From positions 496,001 to 560,000 of the forward strand of contig JAGTXX020000012.1 in NCBI GenBank assembly GCA_019044685.2: DNA of 64,000 nt, given 5' to 3'. Below the pieces are notes generated by a model, which was given only the letters and a program-made list of their open reading frames with translations, made no database searches and was not told the origin of the DNA. Below are positions 22,287 through 32,707 of this stretch, in pieces; position 1 is the first letter of the stretch, and every line of letters starts with the position of its first letter. The stretch comes from Nannochloris sp. 'desiccata'. Lineage: Eukaryota > Chlorophyta > Trebouxiophyceae > Chlorellales > Chlorellaceae. The position numbers and the translations under genes are program-made.

Positions 22287-22729
22287 AGATTCAGGTGTAG
22301 TTTTCTAATTTGGGCATGTAGAGGGCGTTTCAGGGCTCCGCAGCCCATTAATTACATTCTCATATACTATACGGTATTATTGAAAGCAGCAGGCCTCTAC
22401 GTGGAGTCCGAGGACTTCGATCATGTCCGCGATCAGCAATTTAAATTAGTTTCTGTGCTTTCGTATTTTACGCAGCTATAATCTTTCCATGATCTTATAT
22501 AACACCTATGCATTTAATTTCACCCTTAAAAAGTTCACAAGATAGCTAAGTGTAGCTCAGATCAATAACTATTTTTTCAAAAATGGAGCAGGCCGCCTGG
22601 TGACCGGCCCGGCGGGCCCCGGCGCCGCGGCGGGTCTGAGACTCGAAACAACCCTAACGCATAGGTGTTATATTATTCCCTGAAACGCCCTCTAAGTGCC
22701 CAAACTAAAAAACTACCCCTGAATCTCTA
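22284..22729. repeat. MITE-like element with ~49-bp inverted repeats
   Basis: Imperfect terminal inverted repeats: the left begins TAGAGATTCAGGTGTAGTTT (22284-22335), and the right (22678-22729) reads as the complement with several mismatches; both contain AGAGGGCGTTTCAGGG. A second, inner inverted pair shares ATATAACACCTATGC (22497-22511 and, reversed, 22659-22673). The centre holds a very GC-rich patch (about 22590-22635). Target duplications are not clear. Best read as a non-autonomous DNA transposon derivative or foldback element. Confidence 0.6.
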
Positions 22730-22983
22730 ACTGATCTACAGATCTAGACCACTGGCAGTTATTGGCCCCATTAAGGCTTTGCCCCTTAAATGAAATTTCA
22801 GGGCGGTCCCAAGGCAACCTTTTCAACATTCTACCAGGTTATTAATTAATACTCGTAACAAAATTTTCATGAGGCGTCAGAAATGCTCTCAGGTCTATAA
22901 TTCCTGCATTTTTTTGAAATTGAAAAAATGATCCGTGAATCCCCCCAAATTAAAAAGCCCACTGTGATCACCCCTCGTCACTA

Positions 22984-23460
22984 ATGCCCCGTATAAAAGA
23001 TCATGCAGTAGATTGTGGCTGCTGTGTCCCACGAATTGCTGCCCAGAGTTTCGAAGAACTTGAATTTTCAAGATCATGCTGCCAAGCGGCGAGCGTCGCT
23101 GACCTAGAGCGAGTAAAAACTTTAGTAAAGAGACATCCTGATTGCATACACAGCGATGGAGTACTAGATGGTAAATCTGGGTACACCCCCCTGCATTACG
23201 CTAGCAGAGCTGGCCACATGGCTATCGTTAAAGTCCTTATTGAAGCTGGTGCGGCAGTGAATGCGGCCACCACAGCTGGAGGGGCGACTCCTCTTCATAG
23301 AGCTGCTTATGCTGGACATACGAATATAGTAGAAGTTCTATTACATTCAGGGGCTTCATTACATCTTGCAGATGCTGACGGACAAACTGCCCTGTACAAA
23401 GCGACGCAGCAAGGTCATTCAGAAGTAGTGGAGCTGTTGCAACAGTGGAGCATCAAGTAA
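22984..23460 (+). CDS. ankyrin-repeat protein, ANKRD39-like
   Basis: Single exon, 158 aa, the same size class as animal ANKRD39 (about 180 aa). The N-terminus has the family features: a CGCC motif (VDCGCCVPR), then SFEELEFSRSCCQAASVADLERVK. Three to four ankyrin repeats follow: SGYTPLHYASRAGHMAIVKV, GATPLHRAAYAGHTNIVEVL and GQTALYKATQQGHSEVVELL. The match in order and spacing to ANKRD39 is good. The role of this family is poorly known. ATG at 22984 is the first in frame. Confidence 0.85.
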   Translation: MPRIKDHAVDCGCCVPRIAAQSFEELEFSRSCCQAASVADLERVKTLVKRHPDCIHSDGVLDGKSGYTPLHYASRAGHMAIVKVLIEAGAAVNAATTAGGATPLHRAAYAGHTNIVEVLLHSGASLHLADADGQTALYKATQQGHSEVVELLQQWSIK

Positions 23461-23758
23461 GATGCAAGAGATCTAGCAACTGCCTCGACAGGCATTTGGG
23501 TATATTTGTAGGATAACAGTACCCGCAAATCGTATACTATCGAATGCGCTTTATTCATATGTAACAAATATCTGCTGGCAAGAGCATTTTGTTTTGAATT
23601 GAAGCTGGAAGGAAGGCACCACAAAATTTTGCCTTTAATGCTGGCCTCTCGATGCAACTTTCAGATCATATTTATTGATCACAATTATATTTCAGAAGTA
23701 TATGCATGCACCCAATAGCAATGCCGGGTTAATTTGAGTTTTACTTTTAAATTGCTAG

Positions 23759-24675
23759 ATGGATCACTATTCAGTTCTTGGCTTGTCTCCTTCTGCCACC
23801 AAGGAAGAAGTGAAGGCCGCCTTTCGCAAACATGCTCTACAGCACCATCCTGATATGCATGTAAATTCCTCTGACGCAGTAAAGAAGCATGCAGAAGCTA
23901 CTTTTAAGTCAATTAAGGCGGCATTTGAAGCCATCGAAGGCGGTAAGGACATTTATTTCAGCTGTCACCCTATATATCTTCCCCGCGATCATAATTATGA
24001 CCGAATATAACCTGTACTTCTCTTACAGCTAATTTTATATACAGAGATGCTCGTTCCCCAGGCAGAGCTGGTTTCCGCCGCTCAACTTATTATGACCCTG
24101 ATACCTCTTCCGGCAATAGATACAGAGGAGGGGACGAAGCATGGGGTACTGGATACCAAGGCAGGTACACACGTCCTGGATATATGCATTACTCACAACG
24201 CATGGCTGCGGAAATGCGCACTTTTTGGAGAATTTTCACATCTAGTGGCAGTGCGTCTTTGACGGCAGCACTGGGTGGCCTGTTTATTGGAGGCATCCTC
24301 TTTTTAGAACCGTTGTTCTCTTCAGCTTGGGAGCGAAATAATGAAGGCAAATTGTTTAAAAGTATAGAAGAGGATGTTGCTGAGCGGAAAAGGGCGCAAT
24401 TGGTGGCGTTTCAGGCAGCAAGGGGAGCTAGAGAAGCAGCAGCTGCAGCAGTAAAGACAACTGAGACACAGAGAGGAGGAGGAGCAGCAAGTGACTTGAT
24501 TATTAAAGAAAATAAACAACTACCGAATGAACCAACTTTTTCTATAGATATTAAAAGCGCTCTACTACAAAGTCTACAGCACACCAGCTCTCCTGCGGCT
24601 CACTTAACACCAATAGAGCGTGATGCACCACCACCTAGGTCTGTTGCACCACCAACGCCACGGCCGGCGGCATGA
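23759..24675 (+). CDS. membrane-anchored J-domain (DnaJ-like) protein
   Basis: Two exons, 23759-23942 and 24029-24675, 276 aa. Exon 1 is the J domain: MDHYSVLGLSPSATKEEVKA, then FRKHALQHHPDMH with the essential HPD tripeptide, then FKSIKAAFEAIEGG. Exon 2 continues with an Arg/Gly/Tyr-rich linker, one transmembrane segment (SLTAALGGLFIGGILFLEPL), a charged helix (SIEEDVAERKRAQLVAFQAA) and a Pro-rich tail. There is no Cys-rich zinc domain, so this is a type III (class C) J-protein. It should recruit Hsp70 to a membrane, probably of an organelle. Phase at the join (GGC G|CT) is consistent. Confidence 0.85.
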
Positions 24676-24907
24676 CTAGAAAGACTCCTTCGTGCATTAA
24701 TTATTACTCAATAAATCATTTTATTATTTTCCTGCTGGTTAAACATGTGCAATATTAACTAAATGAATAAATACAGTCGGGTAGTTCTGTGAAAGAAGAA
24801 AACTCTCCGAAAAAGTAAAAAAGAAAAGGTACTGATCATCACTGGGAAAAATAAAAAATAACTTTCTTTATTCACACTCTTTGCCGCAAATGCTCTGCTA
24901 CTATCTG

Positions 24908-26127
24908 CTATGCAAATGCTTTGCTAGAATAATACCCAAATGCCTCGTTTTCAGGTTCGTAACTCCCTGTATACGTATCTATCAGGTAGCACGCCCCTGT
25001 ATTGAATGGTCTTATCAGACCTTGAGCTCTACAGTCAAGACCGCCGTCTCGAATAAACATGAATGCAATACAGGTTTCGTTATCCAAGCACTGATTGCAG
25101 CATTCCTGAGGGGAATTTGCCCTGGGTGACTGTGGGAAGCATGGTCTGATGCCGCTTAAGGTAGAGGCGATACGACGGCCACTGTAAACTTTACGAGCAG
25201 GGGTTTTTGTACAAAAAATCGAGGGACGAGGGGGGGGGCTAGGTGGCGGTGCAGGAGGTGATGGGGGCGGTGGAGGGCTAGGTGGAGGTGGAGGTGGAGA
25301 TGGAGGTGAAGGTGGAGGAGGTGGTGGGCTGATGAAAATAAATTTCCATTGCATCTTTGAAGTGGCAGAGTTCATTAAGTTGAGTTGAATGCCATTATTG
25401 AATGATAGATCACAGCGTTTGGCAGTGGCTGGAGCGCTTGGGCCGAGTCTGCCGACGCGGTTGGCATTGCTACAGGTTCTCCGTGGCTGCACAAAGATAC
25501 ATAAATGAAGCCAAGTTAGAAAGAATTAAGAAGATAAATTACGAATAATGCAAGGGGGGGCAATAAGGGAAGAAAAGTTTTACCGTGGCTTCAAGGCGGT
25601 AAAGTGAGTTCAATCTATTAACAGTAATCGCTTTAAATCGCATTCCTCCATTTTTGTTTAATCGGACAGTTTTGGAAGTGCAGGAGTTTGATACGTAGGA
25701 CAGTTTAGCAGGGCAACAGAAGGCGCGATTGATTGCTTGAAGAGTGATTTCTCCGTTGCCAAGTCGTGCCACTTGCCACAGGACGGGGTTAGTAGAGCTC
25801 GCTGATCCCATAAAAACCTTGTCAGGGTAGCGGTTACCAAACCTCTTGTACGACAGAAGACGTCCTTTGCAAGGTCCAGGTCCACGGTAAGCAATTTTAT
25901 ATCGCCCATCTTTTAATTGGGCATCTGTTTGAAAACAAGATTCGAATATAATATTGGATAGAGTAGATTACGAGATGAAGAATCTGAACATCGTTAATTA
26001 TTTCTTTGGACAATGCGACGCAATGCATACCTGCAATCTGGATGCTATGTGAAAAGAAAATTGTCAAGAACAGCAAGATCATTTGCGGCTGCAAGATGTG
26101 CCCTTGACAGGACCATTGAATAGACAT
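24908..26127 (-). CDS. secreted PPSPP-hinge glycoprotein with PAN/Apple domain
   Basis: Three exons (26127-26031, 25924-25584, 25486-24908) join in phase to 338 aa. A signal peptide comes first (MILLFLTIFFSHSIQIAGDA). Residues ~33-145 form a Cys-containing beta-rich module with CKGRLLSYKRFGNRYPDKVF and RAFCCPAKLSYVSNSC, which resembles a trefoil-like lectin fold but is not firmly recognised. A hinge of about 45 residues made of SPP and PPPP follows, as in volvocine pherophorins and other hydroxyproline-rich wall proteins. The C-terminal module has CCNQCLDNETCIAF and later GACYLIDTYTG, the Cys pattern of a PAN/Apple domain, which binds proteins or sugars. Expected location is the extracellular matrix or wall. 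The two-globule-plus-hinge plan is typical of green-algal wall proteins; the domain pair is unusual. Confidence 0.8.
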
Positions 26128-26389
26128 TATAGATCAATCAGTTATAAAAATATCAATACACATTTGAACGACTATACAAATGTACGCGTTCGACTGATTT
26201 TAAAGAGTGGATAGTCAGCTTCCATTCTGTCGAGGTCTGCTATTGTCACCAACTTCTTACTTCTGGGCTCTAAAAAGGGAGGGGGGGGAGCATATAAAAC
26301 TAAGACATACATTTATATGGCGTACTTGACTATTCTAACCAACCAGGGCATATCTTAATAATACAAAAAAAGCTAGCATACAGCTCAAT

Positions 26390-28623
26390 CTACAATTCAA
26401 CTTTCAAATTTTTGCTTTCCCTATCGTCACTGTCCTCATTTTGCATCCCCTCTTTCTCCACCCCTCCCTCGCATAACCCAAACACACACACACCATCAAT
26501 AAACGTCTGACTCACATCTGCATCATTCAATGTACTATTCTCCATAATGTCGGATTGAAAAACTACAAAATCAGCTAGTAGCTCTGGTCTGATGCTGCCA
26601 ATATCTTTTTCCCGATGTCCCACAAAAGCAGCCCCAGAAGTTATGCCTATAAATGCTTCCGTTAGGGGGACGCTTTCTTTTCTTGGTTGGAAGGATGCAG
26701 CATGGAGGGTAAGGGCAGGGTTCAAGGGGACGACTGGCCAATCACTGGCAAAGGCACATACAGTAACATCGCCTTTGTCCCTTCCACCCACTTCTTCTTT
26801 TTCATCTTCTTTCTTCTTCGAAGACGCTTGCTTTTCCAAAGAGGACGAATGAGGTGAGCAAAGAGTCTTAAATGCATACGCTCCATGGTCAACTCTTTCT
26901 TTTCCTAGCCTCGACTCTAATATATTCTGATCCGCTAGTAAATGCAATGGGTTTGGAGTAATAACGATCCCTAATTGTCCCATTTTTGCTCTTACTATAG
27001 CACTATTTTTGGTGTGTTGCGCATGCTCTATTCGATGACGGAGATGTCTAATAGTTTTATAATTCAAATCTTCTCCCTCTTTTCCTTTATTTCCTATTTC
27101 TAGGTTTTCTAGACCAGCATACGCTTCTACTACTTCATCCACAGCTCTATCACCAATCGCATGAACAGCTATCTGCAACCCTGCTTTATGCGCACCTTCT
27201 AATTGCTCTTTGAATACTGCTTTGTCAACTGTCCTGGTACCCACCAATTGCTTCTCTTCTTCTTCTGCTTCTCCTTCGTTATTTTCTCTGCTAGTATTAT
27301 CGGTATTGTCGCTCCGCCCATCACCATCTGATTGCCCAATAGTATGATTCTGATCGCTATAACGCTCATGCATGAGTGCTGTACGGCTTCCTAACGACCC
27401 ATCATAGAATTCCTTGACGCCTCCCCACATCAGCTTTCCACCAGGATGCCGTGTCCCCACATGCTTGACCCTTTCTGCCAACCGCCGCCATGTTCGCAAC
27501 GGAACAAACATATTAATCCTTAATTTCAAGGAGCCATCATCGGCTGCAGGTAAGTACACCTCTTCTAAATCCTCCCACGCAGCGTCTTCACCTTCTAAAA
27601 AGGCTATACGGCCCATATCGTGGACACTAGTAATACCTAAAGAAAGCAAATGTTCTTGAGCGGCAAGGAACCCCGACTGCCGTTGATCTACAGTTTTAGG
27701 AGGGATACTTGAAGAAACAAGCAACATCGCTGCATCAGAAAGTAACCCAGTAGGATTTCTGGTTATTGCATCACGTGTGATCACTCCTCCTGGTGGATCT
27801 GGGGTGGCTGCAGTGAGATTTGCTAGTTTCATGGCGAGGTCGTTCACTACCGCTTGGTGTGCATCCATTCTGGTTAGAAAAACTGGATTATTTGGTGATA
27901 TTTGATTAATCCATGCTGCTGAAGGTACGTCCCCACCTTCCCACTTGCTTTCATCCCAATTTGCGCCTTGGATCCAATCACCAGGGGAAGCTGCTGCTTT
28001 GATCGCAGCGTGCAGAGCGTCTATGAATTGTTGTTTAGATGCCACGTGGCGTAAGTCTAATCGATTTAAAGATAGACCGCCAGAGATTAAATGAAGATGG
28101 GCGTCTATAAGTCCAGGGGTAACAAAAGCACCTTTTAGGTCTACTAGTTTAATATTAGAAGAAGTATCCGAAAGAGAGCTGTGCACGTGGTCTAGAGACC
28201 CAACCGCCAAAAATTTGTTTCCGAGGACGGCAAAAGCTTCTGCTGTTGGCTGATTGGTCTGACCAGTGTATACCGTGCAATTGTAATATAGTGTTATTGA
28301 TGAAGATGACAGCGAGGGCGTGCTAGGGCTGTTTTTAATTGCGTTTTGGGCATGAGAGTGGTCCCAGGAAGTGGTTGTGGCGTCGATTTCCCCGTAACCC
28401 TATTTAAATAAAAGAGCAAATGTTAGACAACGAGCATACGGATCGGTGGTATATGTAATGTCCAGAGTGTGCATGGTCTGTATATTACCAATGGACAGCG
28501 TGAATCTGGGCTGAGAGTTTGTAAAAATTGACCGAAGATGTCATCCGGAGTGATCAGGAAAGCTACTGCCAGACCCAGTAGCAAGCTCACGAGAGCTTTA
28601 TCCCGCGTTTTTATAATACCCAT
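26390..28623 (-). CDS. amidohydrolase, LAF3/YtcJ-like, membrane-anchored
   Basis: Two exons, 28623-28489 and 28399-26390 (714 aa). Exon 1 encodes a signal anchor (ALVSLLLGLAVAFLITPDDI). Exon 2 opens with the metal-dependent hydrolase start YNCTVYTGQTNQPTAEAFAV. The metal-binding motif is DAHLHLISGG, followed by GANWDESKW, FLTRMDAHQAVVND, KEFYDGSLGSRTALM, QIAVHAIGDRAVDEVV, RHRIEHAQH and FASDWPVVPLNPAL. All are conserved in the YtcJ/NfdA-type amidohydrolases and in plant LAF3, a perinuclear protein linked to phytochrome A signalling. The substrate is not known. A Ser/Asp/Glu-rich insert near residue 365 is a lineage feature. The gene is head-to-head with the CTD phosphatase gene, 250 bp apart. 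Confidence 0.88.
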
Positions 28624-28873
28624 ATTATCAGCATTTCTAAAATATAAGCCTTAATTAAATGCAGGTAGTAACAGCAGGCTTGTATTTCCCTCGCTTTATT
28701 TGAACTTCAAAATTCTTCTTCTTCTTCTGCGGAAGGATACATAAGTTTCAAATTTAAACTATCACTGTAATCTGCTGTTCAGGATTTTAAGTCATGATGG
28801 TGTGTATTATCTCGCCTTGCGATTTAACAACGTTGTTTATAATTTAATAAATGGTCGGTGAGAAAATTCAATA

Positions 28874-30957
28874 ATGGTCCGTTCTGGCTCGCCCGAAGAA
28901 GGCGAAATCGTAGACTTGACTGTTTCAGAGAGGGAAGATCACCGCGCGGGTATCTCGGTAAGCTTATTTACAACGCCACACTTTCGATTCTACAAATTCC
29001 ATTCCATCTCTCAACAACTTTTCCTTTTTCTCCTCTCCCCATCCCTCTGGACATCGCAACGAAGGATCGCAATATTGACAAGGTAACAAATCGTTCAAGT
29101 CTAGCGGCCAGAGCCCCTGTAAATCAGCGGCGGCGGGCACAGGCACCTTCCAGCCGTCCTGGGCGGCAGCGGCGTCGTAGCCGAAGTAGAAGCTGGAGCA
29201 GATCTCGTTCTAGGTCTCCAATTGCAGGAAATGATACCCAGAAAGGTGGAGACTTGGAATTAGATGCATCTGAAGTCATTAATGGGTCCAAAAAAGAGCA
29301 AATAGAGTGCAGGGAATCGGAAAAGCAAGACCGGCAAGACAAGCATGTCCTTACCCCGACAGAAAAAAGAATAAAACAAACAGCTAAAGAGGAAGCAGAA
29401 AATCAACAGAATGTAGAAAAAATATCACAACAGAGCACAAGTTGGCATAATCCAGTCGTAGATAATCTAATAAGGTACGAATCAGGGTATATAAAATGGG
29501 GATTTAGATCTTTCTTTTTTTCTTTTGCCGGGAAGCGGGCGATGGCTGAAAAGAATAATGTTCTGCTTTAAATACGTCGTATCGAAGCAATTGGGGAGAC
29601 AAATTACTATCTTAGAAACTCGTGCACAATGGGTATACAGCATCAGCGGCATGGGAAACATTCAAGAAGAAAGTGACACAAAATTTATTTAAACCAGCAA
29701 GGGCCTCGGGGTGCCAATGCTCTCAGCCAAAAGCATCAGCAAGAAAAGAAACAAAATGAATAGTATCATACTCCAAAAGACATCTATTAAATCAACCTTA
29801 TTGCTCCTCGCGCCTTCCATTTTACCGCAGTGCTGGCAAATTATGCCTAGTACTGGATTTAGACCATACTTTACTCCATTCAGTTATGTTTTCAGAACTA
29901 GAACCCTCTGTAGATGCCTGGTTACAGGGACGTGCTGAAGCTGATGCGGCACTCCCGCACCAGGAGAACCGTATGCTGTTCAGGATTAGTGGTATGCAGA
30001 TGTATACGAAGCTACGTCCTGGTATACGGGAGTTTCTACGTAGAACTGCTGAGAAATTTGAGCTCTGGATACATACAAACGGCACGTTTTTTCTTTTTCT
30101 TTCCCGAATTAATACTAACAGGTTTTCCGGTAATTTAATGCCAGAGTAAATCAAGTATCATTTCTTTTCGCGTTCTTAACTCGTTTGTTCTATTTCACTA
30201 ACTATGCATTACAGGGAACGTAGCCTACGCGTCTGCTGTGATCCCTTTTTTAGACCCTACTGGTTCACTTTTTGGCGGGAGAATCATCGCTCAAGGCGCA
30301 GAACGACCCGAAGATATGCGCATTGACCAACCCAAAGCCCTTGAACATGGTTTGGAAGCCCGAGAATCTATCACTATTGTTGTTGACGATTCTTTTGCAG
30401 TGTGGCAAGCCCATGCAAGTAGCCTTATTATGGTCGAAAGGTACCTGTACTTCCCGTCAAATAGACTTGTCGTCAAAGGGACTTCTCTCTTAGAAAACCA
30501 GAAAGATGAAGATCTAAAGGCAGGTATGCTCATGATAACATTAAATCTTTTAGAAAAAATGCACGCAGAAGTGTTCAAAGCACTCAAAGACTCATCAGCT
30601 GCCTCAAAAACAACAAAAACAACTTTTGAGGGCGCAAAAAGTGATGTTCGCCATGTTCTCACAAATTATAGAAAGAAAGTATTAAAAGGGGTTCATCTTG
30701 TATTTAGCCGGGTTATTCCATTAGAACAAGATCCTAAAACGCATGAGCTGTGGAGAATGGCTGAAGCGTTCGGGGCGAGCTGTAGCGCTGTAATGCAGCC
30801 GGGGGTAACAACTCACCTAGTGGCTGGGGATGCCGGCACTGAAAAAGTTTTAGCGGCAAGGGCTCAAGGGATTGCAGTAGTGTCGCCGCTGTGGTTGCGG
30901 GGATGCTGTTTATTGTGGAAAAGGCTTGATGAGAAGAAGTACGCAGTCGGGCGTTGA
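28874..30957 (+). CDS. RNA polymerase II CTD phosphatase, CPL/FCP1-like, with BRCT
   Basis: Multi-exon gene. Exon 1 is 28874-28957 (MVRSGSPEEGEIVDLTVSER); exon 2 starts near 29083 and carries an Arg/Ser-rich tract (RRRSRSRSWSRSRSRSP). The catalytic exon begins near 29831 with KLCLVLDLDHTLLHS, the DxDxT motif of FCP1/SCP phosphatases, then MYTKLRPGIREFLRR and FELWIHTNG. A GC-AG intron (donor GCACGT at 30082, acceptor before 30215) restores HTNG-NVAYASAVIPFLDPTG. ITIVVDDSFAVWQAHASSLI and VERYLYFPS follow, then a C-terminal BRCT domain (GVHLVFSRVIPLEQ ... VTTHLVAGDAGTEKVL). This order matches plant CPL3/CPL4, which dephosphorylate Ser residues of the Pol II tail. The exon structure between 29460 and 29830 is unresolved: several frames look coding (FKKKVTQNLFKPARASG; QQEKKQNE). 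Confidence 0.82.
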
Positions 30958-31123
30958 TTTAATTTGTTTTGTTTTGTATCTAAATTTGAGAAGAACAATA
31001 AATTGAAGCGCTGTTGCCGCGATATGAACTGCTGAGCTGGCATTGGGTGAGCTGAGATCTGCAAACCCTTTCGATTTAATTGCATAATGATAATTTACAA
31101 AAATCAAAGCACAACTTATAAAT

Positions 31124-31747
31124 ATGACTGCTACAACAGAGTTATGGGATAACAGTGAAGGTGCGCAAAAAAGTTTCAAATCTTCGGCATCTTGTAGAAT
31201 ATTTTTGCTCAAGGAAGAACCCCAATCCTAAAACGCTGTATAATGAATTTGTTGCTTATTATTTTCAGATAGCGTTGTACTGAACTGCGCTCGGTTGATG
31301 CATCACATTGTTGAGAAAGGGTTTCAATGCGGATCAATTGTCGGCGCAGCTGTGGTTTTGCCACTTGCAGCTCGCAAGTATTTTAAATCACACGCTGGTT
31401 CCTTGGCTGGCTCAGGTCCTTTGTTGATGCGTGCAATGGCAACAAGTGCGCTATGGGGAACTGCTTTCAGTTCTGTTATTGGCGGCGCTCGGGTGGTGCA
31501 GCTCCACAGCACGCTGACTCCTCAAGAATTTGCTGATGGGATGCAAGATAGAGCTTATCGTCTGCATTACAATAGAGGACAGCAACGTGTTGACTTCTTT
31601 TCGGAAGCTGGAATGGCTGTAGGAGGTACTGCTGCTTTAATTTTTGTTTCGCCTGCAGCATTGATTGTTGCTGGTGGAGCTGCGGCCGGGGCTGCCGCTG
31701 GCATGCTGGCCCACACTGCCACCTCTTTTTCGAAACATGAAGAATAA
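31124..31747 (+). CDS. small Ala/Gly-rich membrane protein, unknown
   Basis: Two exons, 31124-31160 and 31269-31747, 171 aa. The join gives LWDNSED|SVVLNCARLMHH. Two hydrophobic blocks near the start (CGSIVGAAVVLPLAARKYF and MRAMATSALWGTAFSSVIGG) and a long Ala/Gly-rich pair at the end (MAVGGTAALIFVSPAALIV, then a GGAAAGAAAGML run) suggest three to four membrane segments. The Gly-rich packing recalls Tim17/22-like proteins, but I see no decisive motif and do not assign the family. The protein ends SFSKHEE. Confidence 0.7.
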
Positions 31748-32129
31748 GTAATGTTAAAATCTTTACACATGCTACCAAGAGCGGCGTATGGATGTACTGT
31801 GCGCACACCACTGGTTTCGTTCTACCTCTTTAAAATTTAGCGGTGATTGAAAATTGTACGACCTGTTCTGATGTACCGTTATATCGAGATAAAGTCTGTC
31901 TGATGTTTCTGAGATATAATTGCCCCTTAATATTATTACATACGTTAAGCTACACTAAAGGCCCTTGGAGTAACCTCAACAAGAGCAGGGACAGATGCAT
32001 TAAAAGATGAAAGAAAATCACAACCACAACGCGTTGCAACGGACAAACGAGATTGAAACATCACATGCAGGTAGAGTTCACACAAATCAACTGTGCTGCA
32101 ATATGCAAGTATACAACACTGACGGCTAT
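31748..32129. other. intergenic between convergent genes, 382 bp
   Basis: Holds the 3' ends of the membrane protein gene and the secreted peptide gene. AT-rich; no repeat or coding signal noted. Confidence 0.5.
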
Positions 32130-32707
32130 TTAAGCATCAATGTCAACCAAGTCTTCCAAGCCGGACAGTTTGCGACCGCTCTTCTTGTAGCACCATTTAT
32201 GTTTTACGCATATCTTCTTGGTTTTTTTGCAGTTCCGGGGGTTTCCCTTACCTGGATTTTTGTGATAAGGTTGCTCCTTAGTGTTGCTTCCAGCAGCTCC
32301 TTTACTCGACCCAGACTTGCCAGCGCAGTGGGTCCTCACCGTTTTCCATTTAGCGCAGCACTTGTACTTCTTAGGAGGAGGATGTTTAGAAGGATGATTT
32401 TTGGAAGGAGGATCTTTGTGATAACCACCAGCTTGAGCGCTGCGTACATTTAAGAATGATAGTTAGAAAAGCGTACTCGACGGGAGCGGTGCTGTCACCC
32501 TGCTGGCCAGTCTTGGACAGCATTGGAACCGGTCCAAAGGGCAATCAAATGAATATTACAACGTGATATACTGCTACTAGAGCATGGAGGAGGCATAGAA
32601 GCAAATATACACCGAAACAACAAGGCCACACAAGAGGAGGCAACCCACCTGACGGCAAAGACCAATGCAAGAACTGCAAACAGAATGAAGCGCACAATAC
32701 TCTTCAT
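32130..32707 (-). CDS. small secreted Cys/Lys-rich basic peptide
   Basis: Two exons, 32707-32649 and 32439-32130, 122 aa. The signal peptide is MKSIVRFILFAVLALVFAVS with probable cleavage after AQA. The mature part is strongly basic: HKDPPSKNHPSKHPPPKKYK, then six Cys in KCCAKW, THCAG, RNCKKTKKIC and KHKWCYKK. The C-terminus turns mildly acidic (SGLEDLVDIDA). The join AVS|AQAGG is phase 2 and uses a clear GTGGGT donor and a CGCAG acceptor. The layout resembles secreted antimicrobial-like or wall-binding peptides; a function cannot be assigned. Neither exon alone looks convincing; only the spliced form shows the signal peptide in front of the Cys module. Confidence 0.75.

Noticed and set aside
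28874..29571. Exon 2 of the CTD phosphatase gene as a separate SR splicing factor
   Set aside because: The RS tract is short, there is no RNA-binding domain, and the frame leads towards the phosphatase domain.
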